29,730 bases of DNA, taken from assembly GCA_017431185.1 (NCBI GenBank), contig JAFRLP010000445.1, forward strand, positions 1 through 29,730, given 5' to 3'. Source of the DNA: Victivallales bacterium (GTDB lineage: Bacteria > Verrucomicrobiota > Lentisphaeria > Oligosphaerales > Oligosphaeraceae). The stretch's first letter is position 1. Every line of letters begins with the position of its first letter. The notes under the pieces are model-generated. The model had not been told where the DNA came from, made no database searches, and worked only from the letters and a program-made list of their open reading frames with translations. This document shows positions 8,903 through 17,405 of the stretch, in pieces. A program made the translations under genes and the position numbers.

Positions 8903-11740
8903 ATGCCCCACAGCACAAGCATCATCGACAAGAGCGTGACCTTCCTCCTGGTCTGCGCCTGCCTCGCCCTGGCGGCGGACAGCCTGCTGAAGAACGGCGA
9001 CTGCGAGACGCTGGCCGAAAAGACCGGCTTGGCGTGCCCCGTCCACGTCAGTTCAGGGCAGCACAGCGGCTCCCAGGGGAAATGGAGCGCCGACACACAG
9101 ACCGCCCATGGCGGAAAAGCCTCGGCGTTTCTCGAAAAGGAGAACCAGGCTGGCTGGTGCGACCTGGCGTTTGCCACCCCCGCCTTCCCACCGCTGGAGA
9201 CCCCAAAGGAACTGGAGGTCAAACTCTGGCTCAAGGCGGAGGAGTGTACCTCCGGGCAAATTGTCCTCACGGGGGCGGATGACACCCGACACCAGGCGCT
9301 CTGGAAATCGCTGGGCACCTACAGGGGAAGCCATGACTGGAGGGAGCGCGCCTTCCGCATCCCCATCCCGGAGGGGATTCGCAAACTGACCCTCTCCGTC
9401 CGCCTGTCCAAAGGAACTGGGAAAATCTGGGTGGATGACGTGTCGCTTGCCTGGCGAGACCTGGACACCCCGCTTCTGTACAATGCGGATTTCGAGTTGG
9501 GCACGCAGCCGAACAGAACCATCCCCGTGGGGTGGGAGGAACGTGAGTTCAGGGGATTTGAGGCGAATGCCACCGTCTCCCTCATCCGTCGCGGCTCCGG
9601 CAATGCGGTGCAGCTTGCCTGGGTGAGCGGCGGCTCCCGCTTTGGTCTGCAAAGCCAGTTCCTGTCCGTCGGCGCCAACCGTTCCCTGGCCATTTCCGCC
9701 AAATTCCGTTGCCAGGACTACCGCCAGTCCGGCTCCGTGCCCGGTGCGTTCCGCATCGAATTCTTCAACGCGCGGAAGGAGGCCATTGGCGATGCCGAGT
9801 CAAAGACCTTCACCTCCAAGAACTGGGTGGAGAAATCCTTCGCCTTCACCGCACCAGAGGATTGCGCCTACCTGCGCGTTGTCCTGCTGCTGGCAGGGGA
9901 AGGCAAAGTCATGTTCGATGACGTCAAAATCCTCAAGGAGCGGGAGGCTTTCCTGGCCACCTTCCCGCTCCAGGCGGTCAGCGCGCATCTGGAGAACTCC
10001 CTCGTCTGGAACCATGGCAAGCCCGTCTTCCACACCTTCGCCGACAGCCCCACCACCCTCAACTTCAATTTCAAGGGAGAAAAGGAGAAATTCCAATCCC
10101 CCGCCTTTGTCCTGGAACTGCCCGAATGCCTGGAGTTGGCGCAGTGCTTTGAGGCGCACACCGACCTGGACAGCCCTGTCGTAGAGCCGGAAATCACCGC
10201 CATCGCCAAGGACGGCGCACCATACACCCGCTACACCTTCCGCAACACCACTGTCTGGCAACGGCTTCAGCGCAACCACGCCTGGCATCGCGACCTGTCG
10301 ATGGCCATACTGCCCAGGCCAGGCACCCCCATTCCGTACACCAGCCAGGCATTCTGGCATCTGGAAAACGACGGAAAGGCCAATGCGGAGAGCAGTTTCA
10401 CCATCACCATCCTGCCGCCGCTCCCCGACCTCCCCCTGCCCAAAGGCTTCCAGGGGGGCTATTGGAGCTGCCAGACATACGATTTCCCCGACCAGGAACT
10501 GTTCCTGAAGGTCATCCGCAAATATGAAAAAACCAAGATGACCTGGCGCAAGCGCCATCGTTCCCGCACGGCTCTGGATGATATGCTGAAATCGCGGGGC
10601 TGGGCAATGGCGACCGAGGCCCCCTCCTTCGACTACGGCTACAAGTGGGGCATTCCCAAGGACATTCCAGGCCACGAGAAAATCGCCGCCGCCATCCGCA
10701 GCCGTATTTTCGACGGCAAACTGGACACCCACAAGCTCTGTCCCGAATACGTTCTCAATGACCCCGATTATGTCGCCTTCGCCCGATTGAGGCTCCAGAA
10801 GAATCTCTCTAACCACCATTGCCAGGATGGCGAGGTTGTCACGCTGGACACCGAGCCATGGTCTCCCCTCAAGTGGTGCCAGTGCGAGTTCTGCCGAGCA
10901 GCCTTTGCAAAGTTCGCAGGTCTTTCGGCCACGCCGTCGATGGAGGCCATTCTCAAGGACATGTCCGATGACTGGGTACGCTTCCGCTGCAAGCAGATGG
11001 CGGACATCATCGGACGCTTCGAGGAATACATCCGCGAAGTCTATCCCAATGCCCTCATCATGGACTACGACTACCTGCTGCCCTATCAGAACGCGGAGGC
11101 GCTCAGGAGCCATCTCCGAGGGGTCGCCAAGGACACACGCCTGACGGAACAGCACCTGGACGGACACATCCAGTCCATGTACCACCTGTTCAACGCCTCC
11201 GGGTTCGACTATGTCCAAATCAACCACCGCACGCTCAAGAAGTCCTATCACGTCATCCCCGCCATCGACCCGCCAGGCGGCTACCTCCAGCCATTCGAGG
11301 TCCTTTCACCCAGGATGTTCGCCCTCAACCTGCTGGCCAGCGCCGCCCTCGGCGCACAAGGCTGGTGGATATACACGGACTCCGACACCGACGGACTCTA
11401 TTTCGTGGAAATCCAGAAGGCGATGGCGGAAATCGCACGCCTGGAGGAGTACTTCGCCACCCCCGAAACCGACGGACTGAGCGTGGTGGACGGCGCAGGC
11501 CCCGCCTTCACCAGGGAGAATGCCGTGCGCTTCGCGACGCGCCAACTCCCTGACGGACGCATCCTCCTCTCCCTCTTCAACTTCGCCCCGGCGCATGCCG
11601 ACGTCTCCGTCGCGCTCGCCCAAGGCACGCTGGCTTCCGCCCAAGACGCCCTGACTGGCGAGTCCAGCCCCGTCCCGGCCAACGGCGCACTGCCCTGCAC
11701 CATCCCCGCCGAGTCCGCCATGCACCTCTTCCTGAAATAA
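8903..11740 (+). CDS. Secreted glycoside-hydrolase-like protein with two N-terminal carbohydrate-binding-like domains
   Basis: A 945-residue protein with a signal peptide at residues 1-25 (hydrophobic VTFLLVCACLALAA). Two beta-sandwich modules of the CBM4/9 type follow, ending near residues 180 (IWVDDVSL) and 340 (VMFDDVKIL). From about 500 to 860 there is a putative TIM-barrel region. It includes LDTEPW (D649, E651), then W658 and a Cys knuckle at C659, C661, C664 (C-x-C-x2-C), and later an aromatic-rich segment ending GAQGWWIYTDSDTDG. The last 85 residues look like a small beta domain. I do not recognise a numbered glycosidase family; D649/E651 are only candidates for acid residues. It is first in an operon behind a strong promoter divergent from the AraC gene and 21 bases before a pseudopilin gene. 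Confidence 0.75.
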   Translation: MPHSTSIIDKSVTFLLVCACLALAADSLLKNGDCETLAEKTGLACPVHVSSGQHSGSQGKWSADTQTAHGGKASAFLEKENQAGWCDLAFATPAFPPLETPKELEVKLWLKAEECTSGQIVLTGADDTRHQALWKSLGTYRGSHDWRERAFRIPIPEGIRKLTLSVRLSKGTGKIWVDDVSLAWRDLDTPLLYNADFELGTQPNRTIPVGWEEREFRGFEANATVSLIRRGSGNAVQLAWVSGGSRFGLQSQFLSVGANRSLAISAKFRCQDYRQSGSVPGAFRIEFFNARKEAIGDAESKTFTSKNWVEKSFAFTAPEDCAYLRVVLLLAGEGKVMFDDVKILKEREAFLATFPLQAVSAHLENSLVWNHGKPVFHTFADSPTTLNFNFKGEKEKFQSPAFVLELPECLELAQCFEAHTDLDSPVVEPEITAIAKDGAPYTRYTFRNTTVWQRLQRNHAWHRDLSMAILPRPGTPIPYTSQAFWHLENDGKANAESSFTITILPPLPDLPLPKGFQGGYWSCQTYDFPDQELFLKVIRKYEKTKMTWRKRHRSRTALDDMLKSRGWAMATEAPSFDYGYKWGIPKDIPGHEKIAAAIRSRIFDGKLDTHKLCPEYVLNDPDYVAFARLRLQKNLSNHHCQDGEVVTLDTEPWSPLKWCQCEFCRAAFAKFAGLSATPSMEAILKDMSDDWVRFRCKQMADIIGRFEEYIREVYPNALIMDYDYLLPYQNAEALRSHLRGVAKDTRLTEQHLDGHIQSMYHLFNASGFDYVQINHRTLKKSYHVIPAIDPPGGYLQPFEVLSPRMFALNLLASAALGAQGWWIYTDSDTDGLYFVEIQKAMAEIARLEEYFATPETDGLSVVDGAGPAFTRENAVRFATRQLPDGRILLSLFNFAPAHADVSVALAQGTLASAQDALTGESSPVPANGALPCTIPAESAMHLFLK

Positions 11741-11761
11741 AACCAACGCAGGAGAATACCA

Positions 11762-12532
11762 ATGAAAAAACGCAATCAATTCACGCTCATCGAATTGCTG
11801 GTCGTCATAGCCATAATCGCCATACTTGCGTCCATGCTTCTGCCGGCTCTGGCCAAGGCACGTGACAAGGCCCGGACAATCGCCTGCATCAACAACCTCA
11901 AGACCATGGGGGTGGCGCTGGCCAACTACATGTCCAACAACGACGACTGGCCCACCTACTACCGCAATGCATCAGGAGGCCTCTGGTTCCAGCTGCTGGC
12001 GCAGGAGGGGGCCGTCTATAACTGCGTGAATGGTCAAGTCGCCAGAACCGAAATGGGCACCTTCTGCTGCCCCGCCGAGCCACGCGCCTCCAAATTATAC
12101 TATTCAGATGATGGGACGCACACCTATTTCCGCTTTGTCCACTATATCATGAACACCGGGGTCAGCGGTGCCAAGGACTTGTACAACAACGCAAGTTACA
12201 AAAGGTACTTTGGCTACAGCCACAAGCTATCGAACATCACCCAGCCCTCCGTCGCCATGTATGCCTCCGATCTGGCGAACCGCAAACAGCTCTCCATCAA
12301 CTGGACTGAATACATCAGCGGCAGGCATGACGGCGGATGGACTGATTTCAACTCCTACAAAGACAGCTATCCCGGCAAAAACAACAGCGTCTTCATAGAC
12401 GGCCACGCGGACTCCCGCAAATATGCGCAACGCGAAGGCGAGGCGGCAGCAGCCGTTTCATACGGTTCATTGGGATATAAATTCCTCATCAGGGGAGTCG
12501 AGTTGGACAGCGGCAATCCGGCACAGTATTAA
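11762..12532 (+). CDS. Pseudopilin-like protein with prepilin N-terminus and H-Xn-DG end
   Basis: A 256-residue secreted or membrane-anchored protein. Residues 1-6 (MKKRNQ) precede [17 protein letters not shown], the type IV prepilin cleavage/methylation segment. The residue before the cleavage site is Gln rather than the usual Gly; Glu at +5 is present. The C-terminal part has the PVC-group H-x-DG motif in stretched form: H189, then D213-G214 (23 residues between, against 9 in the typical domain). AGGAG lies seven bases before the start. It sits between two hydrolase-like genes. In Lentisphaeria such single pseudopilins are numerous; a part in type II-like secretion or surface display is inferred, not shown. 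Confidence 0.85.
   Translation: MKKRNQFTLIELLVVIAIIAILASMLLPALAKARDKARTIACINNLKTMGVALANYMSNNDDWPTYYRNASGGLWFQLLAQEGAVYNCVNGQVARTEMGTFCCPAEPRASKLYYSDDGTHTYFRFVHYIMNTGVSGAKDLYNNASYKRYFGYSHKLSNITQPSVAMYASDLANRKQLSINWTEYISGRHDGGWTDFNSYKDSYPGKNNSVFIDGHADSRKYAQREGEAAAAVSYGSLGYKFLIRGVELDSGNPAQY
11780..11830 (+). repeat. 51-bp block identical to 19692-19742
   Basis: These 51 bases of the pseudopilin gene, coding for the prepilin segment, are identical base for base to the same segment of the second pseudopilin gene. The identity includes synonymous positions and three ATA isoleucine codons, while flanking coding sequence differs at many positions. After one mismatch seven more bases match. Confidence 0.95.
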
Positions 12533-12536
12533 TCAG

Positions 12537-14231
12537 ATGATGGACAAGACGCCGATATGGGCCTGGTGGGGCTGGGAGCCATTGCGGTTTTACCAGACCT
12601 CGCAAAGCGCGGTGGAACTGCCGCCGAATTTCTCCGAGGACATGCGCAAATGGTATGACCTGCTCCATTCCGAGGAGACGGTCAAGGCCGCAGCAGACCT
12701 GGGAGTCGATTTCGCGGTCACCCATTTCGTCAAGGGCTTTGGGCTTGCCAATGAACGCGGGGAGATGAAGAACACGCGGCTGCTGGCGGAGCGTTGCCAC
12801 CGACACGGCATCCGTGTCTGCGGGTATCTCCAGTTCGGCACCCTGTTTCACCGCCAGTTTTTTCAGGCAACTCCAGAGGCGCGGCAGTGGATTCAGGTCA
12901 AGGAGGACGGCACACCGCAATGGTGGTGCGACAATCCGGAGCGTTACCTCCCCTGCGTCAACGCCGATGGGTTCTTCTCCTATCTCAAGGAGTCCATCCG
13001 CATCGGACTGACTGAAACGGGGCTGGACGCCCTGCACTTCGACAACTTCTACTCTCGGCCATGCTACTGCCCCCGCTGCCGCCAGGCATTCCGTTCCGAG
13101 ACAGGTCTGGAGTTGCCTTCAGAGTCCCTGCTGGAGAAGACGGACACACTTTGGACCGACTCGACGCTCCTGACCTGGATTCGCTGGCGCTGCACCCGCT
13201 TGGCACAGCGTCAGCGCGAACTGGCGGAGTATGCGCGTGCCATCAAGCCAGACACGCTCATCATCTGGAACCCCAGCCCCATCCGAGGGCTCCTCAACCA
13301 GCCCGCGCTGCGGGCAACCGACCCCAGGCTGCTTGGTCCAGCCACGGGATTCCTCTGGGCGGAGGGTGGCAACTTTCCTAGCATTGCCAAGGACGGCACG
13401 CTCGTCCACCAGGCAAACTTCTACAAGACCGCCGAGGCGCTTGGCTATCGCGTGTTCTCCACTGTCTGGACACACGACCGCGAGGGGGATGGCCTGCCCG
13501 TCAGCGCCGCCGAAATCGAACTCTACCTGGCGGAGGCAATGGTCTTCCATGGCTGTTTGGGCACCAACTGGCTGCTGCGTCCAGGACGGCTTCAAACCTT
13601 GCTGGAGTCTGGTCGAAACAGTCCGCTGCTCGCGGCCTTCGGCCGATACGTCGCCTTCTTCCGCCAACATGAGGAGATCTACGCGCAAAGCAAACCCGAC
13701 AACCCCATTGCAGTCCAACTCGACTATGACGAATGCATCGCCGACTACCGGAATCTCTACGGGCGATTTCTGCTGATTCAGCAAATCCTCTTGCAGAACC
13801 ACCTGCCGTTTGACCTGCAATTCACGCCTGGCCAGCGCCATGCGCTTGTCCTGAAGCCTGCCACCGCGCTGCCCCGGACATGGGATGTCAGGAAATCCTT
13901 CGCAGGAGAGTACCGCACCTACTGTTCCCTGCCATCAGGCCACGGGGAACTGGCCCGTCAATGGGCCGCCTCTGTCCAGGACACCCTGCCCTGCCAAGTC
14001 CTCCAGGCGAAAAACACCACCGTTGCCGAACTGCGCCGTCTCGCGGATGGACGGCACGCCCTCCACCTGCTCCATTACCAGGCCACGGACGAACCTGTCG
14101 CCGTCACCTTCCGTCCATCTCCCAGCGCAGTGCATCTCCTGACTCCCGAAGACGAGACCACGCTCTCCCCCGACACCAACGGCGCCCTGACACTCCCCCC
14201 ATTCCACACCCTTGCCACCCTTATCTGGTGA
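12537..14231 (+). CDS. Cytoplasmic glycoside-hydrolase-like TIM barrel protein
   Basis: A 564-residue protein without a signal peptide. The start is the first of two adjacent ATGs, 4 bases after the pseudopilin stop. There is no clear ribosome binding site, so coupled translation is likely; the upstream open frame only shadows the pilin gene. Residues 1-380 resemble barrel proteins related to GH42-type or beta-galactosidase-trimerisation proteins: a HGIRVCGYLQFGT strand, then LDALHFDNF with D169 after a strand, followed directly by a Cys knuckle at C176, C178, C181. The last 150 residues form a C-terminal beta-rich domain. No exact family was recognised. The likely role is cleavage of imported oligosaccharides produced by the secreted partner at 8903. 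Confidence 0.7.
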   Translation: MMDKTPIWAWWGWEPLRFYQTSQSAVELPPNFSEDMRKWYDLLHSEETVKAAADLGVDFAVTHFVKGFGLANERGEMKNTRLLAERCHRHGIRVCGYLQFGTLFHRQFFQATPEARQWIQVKEDGTPQWWCDNPERYLPCVNADGFFSYLKESIRIGLTETGLDALHFDNFYSRPCYCPRCRQAFRSETGLELPSESLLEKTDTLWTDSTLLTWIRWRCTRLAQRQRELAEYARAIKPDTLIIWNPSPIRGLLNQPALRATDPRLLGPATGFLWAEGGNFPSIAKDGTLVHQANFYKTAEALGYRVFSTVWTHDREGDGLPVSAAEIELYLAEAMVFHGCLGTNWLLRPGRLQTLLESGRNSPLLAAFGRYVAFFRQHEEIYAQSKPDNPIAVQLDYDECIADYRNLYGRFLLIQQILLQNHLPFDLQFTPGQRHALVLKPATALPRTWDVRKSFAGEYRTYCSLPSGHGELARQWAASVQDTLPCQVLQAKNTTVAELRRLADGRHALHLLHYQATDEPVAVTFRPSPSAVHLLTPEDETTLSPDTNGALTLPPFHTLATLIW

Positions 14232-14253
14232 TTTGCCAGAAGGCACTGCAGAT

Positions 14254-15243
14254 ATGCTCACCCAACTTGCACCGACTATCCTGAAGACCGGCGAAACCAT
14301 GCAGGTTTACCGCCTGGAGCCGCCCGATGACTTTGCCCCGCAGCTAGTCCATTTCCTGCGTCACAAGGGCGAAGAGAGCATCCGGGGCATTGCGTCACGC
14401 CTGGAGGGGAAATACGTCCCCTGCTGCCAGGACCACTTCTATTTCGGCAAAATCAATGGCCAGATGGTCGGGCATATCTGGTTCGAGTATGGCCGCCACG
14501 ACCAGCCCATCGCGGATTTCGGGCACGTCTATACGGTTCCAGAGCAGCGCGGCAAAGGGGTGGCCAGCGCACTGCTCCCGTATTTTCGGGCGGACTTCGA
14601 GTCCTCCCCCGCCGTTGCAGCCTTCTGCTCCAACTCCAAGGAGGGGATAGCCGCCATCTACATCCGCAACGGCTTTCAACCGATTCTCCCCGGAACCAAG
14701 GCGGGCAAACTGGGCATGTACAAGCAGCACCGCGGAGAGAACGCCTTCCAGAAATTCACGGCTGATTACTACCAGGGGAAAGCCGACGACGTCCATCTGA
14801 CGCCAGGCACCATGGAGTGGAAGCATGAACTGGACTGCCTTCTCCACTTCACGGGACGCACCCGTCCCCGCGCCTTTCTTTCCAATCTGGTCGGCACCTA
14901 CGGCAAGGCCATCTTCTACCAGGAGGACAACGGCGGACAGGTGCTGGCGGCCCTCACCGCAGAGGGACGGTGCGTGGGCTGGTTCTTCGCCATCCGTCCC
15001 CTCCACGAGCCAGAGGCCATTCCCATCTTCGACTGGTGCCTGCACCCCGCTTTTTCCGAAGCCGAACCCCGTCTGCTCCGCGAGGCAATCGACAGGCTGG
15101 CTGGCCCGCGTCCCCTCGGCTGCTGGCTAACCTCCGGCATGGCCGAGAAACGCGCCCTGCTGGAGCCTCTCGGCTTCCGCGAAACCGCCGCCATCCGCGA
15201 TTACCAGCCAGGCAACGACCTGCTCCTGATGGAAATGAAATAG
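14254..15243 (+). CDS. GNAT-type N-acetyltransferase, likely with two GNAT folds
   Basis: A 329-residue cytoplasmic protein. The N-terminal half has the acetyl-CoA binding motif at residues 98-103 (Q-R-G-K-G-V), preceded by a strand FGHVYTVP and followed by a helix, as in the GNAT family. The C-terminal half (about 185-329) repeats the strand pattern and ends with GFRETAAIRDYQ, like a second GNAT fold without a clear Q/R-x-x-G-x-G motif, so it may be inactive or substrate-binding. Start chosen at the ATG with AGAAGG upstream, 22 bases after the previous stop. Alternatives are 14299 (shorter, also in frame) and 14212 (overlapping the upstream gene). It may acetylate an amino sugar, but the substrate is unknown. 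Confidence 0.75.
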   Translation: MLTQLAPTILKTGETMQVYRLEPPDDFAPQLVHFLRHKGEESIRGIASRLEGKYVPCCQDHFYFGKINGQMVGHIWFEYGRHDQPIADFGHVYTVPEQRGKGVASALLPYFRADFESSPAVAAFCSNSKEGIAAIYIRNGFQPILPGTKAGKLGMYKQHRGENAFQKFTADYYQGKADDVHLTPGTMEWKHELDCLLHFTGRTRPRAFLSNLVGTYGKAIFYQEDNGGQVLAALTAEGRCVGWFFAIRPLHEPEAIPIFDWCLHPAFSEAEPRLLREAIDRLAGPRPLGCWLTSGMAEKRALLEPLGFRETAAIRDYQPGNDLLLMEMK

Positions 15244-15288
15244 CCCATTAACCAACGTAATCCCAGTGACTGACACTGGCCTCGCGTG

Positions 15289-15363
15289 AGCGCGGTTCCT
15301 TTGCCAAAACCACCACTTGTGCCTGATTATGGCTCGGTTTGGCAGGCCGCGCTCCGCGCGGCC
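15289..15363. repeat. Long imperfect inverted repeat with nested GC hairpin
   Basis: In the 171-base gap before the beta-propeller gene, GAGCGCGG (15289-15296) pairs with CCGCGCTC (15347-15354). Inside these, TTTGCCAAAACC pairs with GGTTTGGCA apart from bulges, leaving a central loop. A competing perfect 8-bp stem, GGCCGCGC / GCGCGGCC with a 3-base loop, spans 15345-15363. A further stem CCAGTG / CACTGG lies at 15263-15279. There is no T-run, so a plain terminator is unlikely. It could be a structured 5' leader or a palindromic repeat element. Confidence 0.6.
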
Positions 15364-15414
15364 AATGCGGCTGCTGAACAGTATCAGACGCTGAGACATC
15401 ACTAACCAACCACC

Positions 15415-16515
15415 ATGAAGACCACATCCTACGTTCTGCGCGAACTGTCATCCCCCGTCGGAGTGCCTCTGCGCACCCTGGGCTACCGCGAATTCACCTC
15501 CAACGCCGACTGGAAACGCAACCTCATCTCCTTCACCTCCCTGCTCTGGGATGGCAGGAGAAATCGGCTCCTCTGCGGCATGACCGCCTTTGACTCCGAC
15601 CTGATGTACGAGTTCAACCCCGACACCGAGTCCTTCACCTGCCTGAACTACCCTGCGGATGACCCCTTTGAAATCAAAATCCACCGCTCTCTGCATCTTT
15701 GTCGGGACGGACGGGTCATCGGGGCCACCGCCTGCCTCCACCGCGAAGACCAGCGCAGCCAGGCTCCTGGCGGCCGCCTGTTCATCTACGACCCTGACCA
15801 GCGCACCTACGAATTCCTCGGCATCCCCGTCCCCCTGGACTACATCCAGACCATCACCGTCGATGAGGAGCGCGGACTGCTCTACGGCTTCTCCTACCCC
15901 GTGTTCAACTTCTTCGTCTATGACCTGCGCAGACGTTGCACGCGCCGCGTCGATTACATGGGCAGCATCCCGCATATCGTCTCCCTGGCGCCTGACGGCG
16001 GATATTTCGCCACCTGGAACTGCCGCACCCACAACCTTTTCCGCTATGACCCCGACGCCGACAGCTACACCTTCTACCAGCACGCGCTTCCGCATACCAC
16101 GGAGTCCTGCGGTCTGATGTACCCTGGGGCAGGCCCCATTGACGGCATGGTCACTGGGCCTGACGGCCTTCTCTACATCGGCGAGGCCTCTGGTCATCTC
16201 GACCGACTTGACCCCAAGACCGGCAAAGTCGAGGATTTGGGACGTCCCGCCGGCGACGAGACCCGCATCCCCGCCCTGGAGGTCGGGCCCGACAACCGCA
16301 TCTACGGCATTGCGGGCTTCAAGGAACGCTGCCATCTCTTCGCGTATGACTGCACCACTGGCCAGTCAGAGGTGTTCGGTCTCATCCAGGATGACCGCGA
16401 CCACACCCCCTTGTTCATCGGCCACGACATCGCCATCCAGGACGCACGAACCATCTTTGTCGGCGAAACCGACACCTCCGACCGTGCAGGACGGCTCTGG
16501 AAGTGCTCGATTTAG
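15415..16515 (+). CDS. Cytoplasmic beta-propeller protein
   Basis: A 366-residue protein without signal peptide or membrane segments. It is built from repeated four-strand blades of the SMP-30/YVTN-like type: patterns such as LLCGMTAFDSDLMYEF, GRLFIYDPD, NLFRYDPDADSYTFY and DGLLYIGEASGHLDRLD recur about every 45-60 residues, with D-x-x-T at blade ends, suggesting six or seven blades. Similar propellers occur as lactonases or as carbohydrate-associated proteins; no catalytic residues could be assigned. No ribosome binding site precedes the ATG and the leader carries strong inverted repeats. It follows the GNAT gene in the same direction and may be the last gene of the AraC-controlled block. 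Confidence 0.7.
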   Translation: MKTTSYVLRELSSPVGVPLRTLGYREFTSNADWKRNLISFTSLLWDGRRNRLLCGMTAFDSDLMYEFNPDTESFTCLNYPADDPFEIKIHRSLHLCRDGRVIGATACLHREDQRSQAPGGRLFIYDPDQRTYEFLGIPVPLDYIQTITVDEERGLLYGFSYPVFNFFVYDLRRRCTRRVDYMGSIPHIVSLAPDGGYFATWNCRTHNLFRYDPDADSYTFYQHALPHTTESCGLMYPGAGPIDGMVTGPDGLLYIGEASGHLDRLDPKTGKVEDLGRPAGDETRIPALEVGPDNRIYGIAGFKERCHLFAYDCTTGQSEVFGLIQDDRDHTPLFIGHDIAIQDARTIFVGETDTSDRAGRLWKCSI

Positions 16516-16529
16516 AGTTTTTATTCAGA

Positions 16530-16907
16530 ATGTCCAATCCCAACCCCAACCTCCGGTTCGGCGTAATCCACATGGGAACCAGCCCTGATTTCTGCCAATT
16601 CCACAACATCCCAATAGAGACCGACAAGGCGATTTCCCTTCTGCGGGAAGGGTATTCCAGGGAGATTCCCGTTCTTCAGGCAAACGGGCGCTGCTTCTTT
16701 TGCTCCTGCAACCTTGGCATGGGCGCTGACATCGCCACGCTGGCCAATCGCATACGGCCATATCTTGGGGACAGGCTTGGCACCTTCCTCGCCGTGCTTC
16801 GCAATCTGTTCAGGAACAGAAAATGGAATCTGGACGTCAATGGCGAATCCCTTCGGGACTGCAACCACTTTCTCATCACCCGCATTCCTCACAACGCATC
16901 GACTTTG
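16530..16907 (+). pseudogene. Fragment of diacylglycerol-kinase-like lipid kinase, 5'-truncated
   Basis: Fifteen bases after the propeller stop, the frame reads FGVIHMGTSPDFCQF at residues 10-24. This closely resembles the P-x-G-x-I-P-x-G-T-x-N-D-F segment of the DAGK catalytic family, followed by a VNGRCFFCSCNLGMGADI-like part, which also fits the family (the NG-x-x-F-x-N-x-x-x-x-G-x-D region). The G-G-D-G-T nucleotide motif and the preceding 60-70 residues are missing. The family-like sequence stops near 16907, although the frame stays open to 17108. From about 16901 recognisable sequence continues in a different frame as a ThiL-like fragment. I read this as a truncated remnant. An intact short protein with a new role cannot be excluded. 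Confidence 0.6.
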
Positions 16908-17401
16908 ATTTATACACCACTGGTTTGCTGGGCGAAGCAAATGCCGCCATATTCAGCGGACGAAGGCTGCCAACCTTCGCCTTGCGCCAGCCAGTCCCAT
17001 CAGACGCGATTTTTGCGACAGACACCAGCGGAGGGTTGTTTGATGCTTTGGAAAACTTCCGCCGCGTCAATCAGGGGCTCCTTTTGGAACTGGATGTGGA
17101 TGCGCTGATTTCACCTGCCGTGCAAAAGATGCTGCCATCGGACGCACGGCCAGGCTGGGCCCTGGTTGGCGGCGTCGGTGAGTATGAACTGCTCTTCGCG
17201 CTGCCGACAGGAACGCCGTGCCGTGAAGGAGTCAAAATCGGCGGGGGGCATTTTGACAACGCTTCCGGCGAAAACCGCATCCGCCTGCTTTGCGATGGGA
17301 AATGCGGCTTGATGAAGGCGCCCCCGCCAGACTACAGGGATATCCCCGAAGAGAATTGGCTCTCCGCCACAGCGCAGTACTGGACTGCCCTTTTCAATTG
17401 A
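16901..17401 (+). pseudogene. C-terminal fragment of a ThiL/AIR-synthase-like kinase
   Basis: In a different frame from the preceding kinase fragment, the sequence shows features of the AIR synthase C-terminal domain as in thiamine-phosphate kinase ThiL. TGLLGEANAAI matches the tG-x-l-G-x-A strand-helix, ATDTSGGLFDAL matches the I-D-x-S-D-G-L motif with the Asp replaced by Gly, and GVGEYELLFAL matches G-G-E-D-Y-E-L-L-F. The whole N-terminal ATP-binding half of the family is absent. It ends 4 bases before the epimerase gene, as an operon member would. It is probably the 3' remnant of a gene lost by deletion; thiamine function is not implied because the family is broad. Confidence 0.55.
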
Positions 17402-17405
17402 GCCA

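Noticed and set aside
9800..11251. A 483-codon open frame opposite the hydrolase-like gene at 8903
   Set aside because: No domain or motif, and the plus-strand gene has a signal peptide, CBM-like domains and a good promoter.
15244..15414. Possible tRNA or small structured RNA gene in the gap
   Set aside because: Strong hairpins are present, but there is no cloverleaf, T-loop or anticodon arm; kept only as an inverted-repeat element.
16870..16920. Programmed ribosomal frameshift joining the DAGK-like and ThiL-like frames
   Set aside because: No slippery heptamer of the X-XXY-YYZ type lies in the overlap, and both halves lack their N-terminal domains, which decay explains better.
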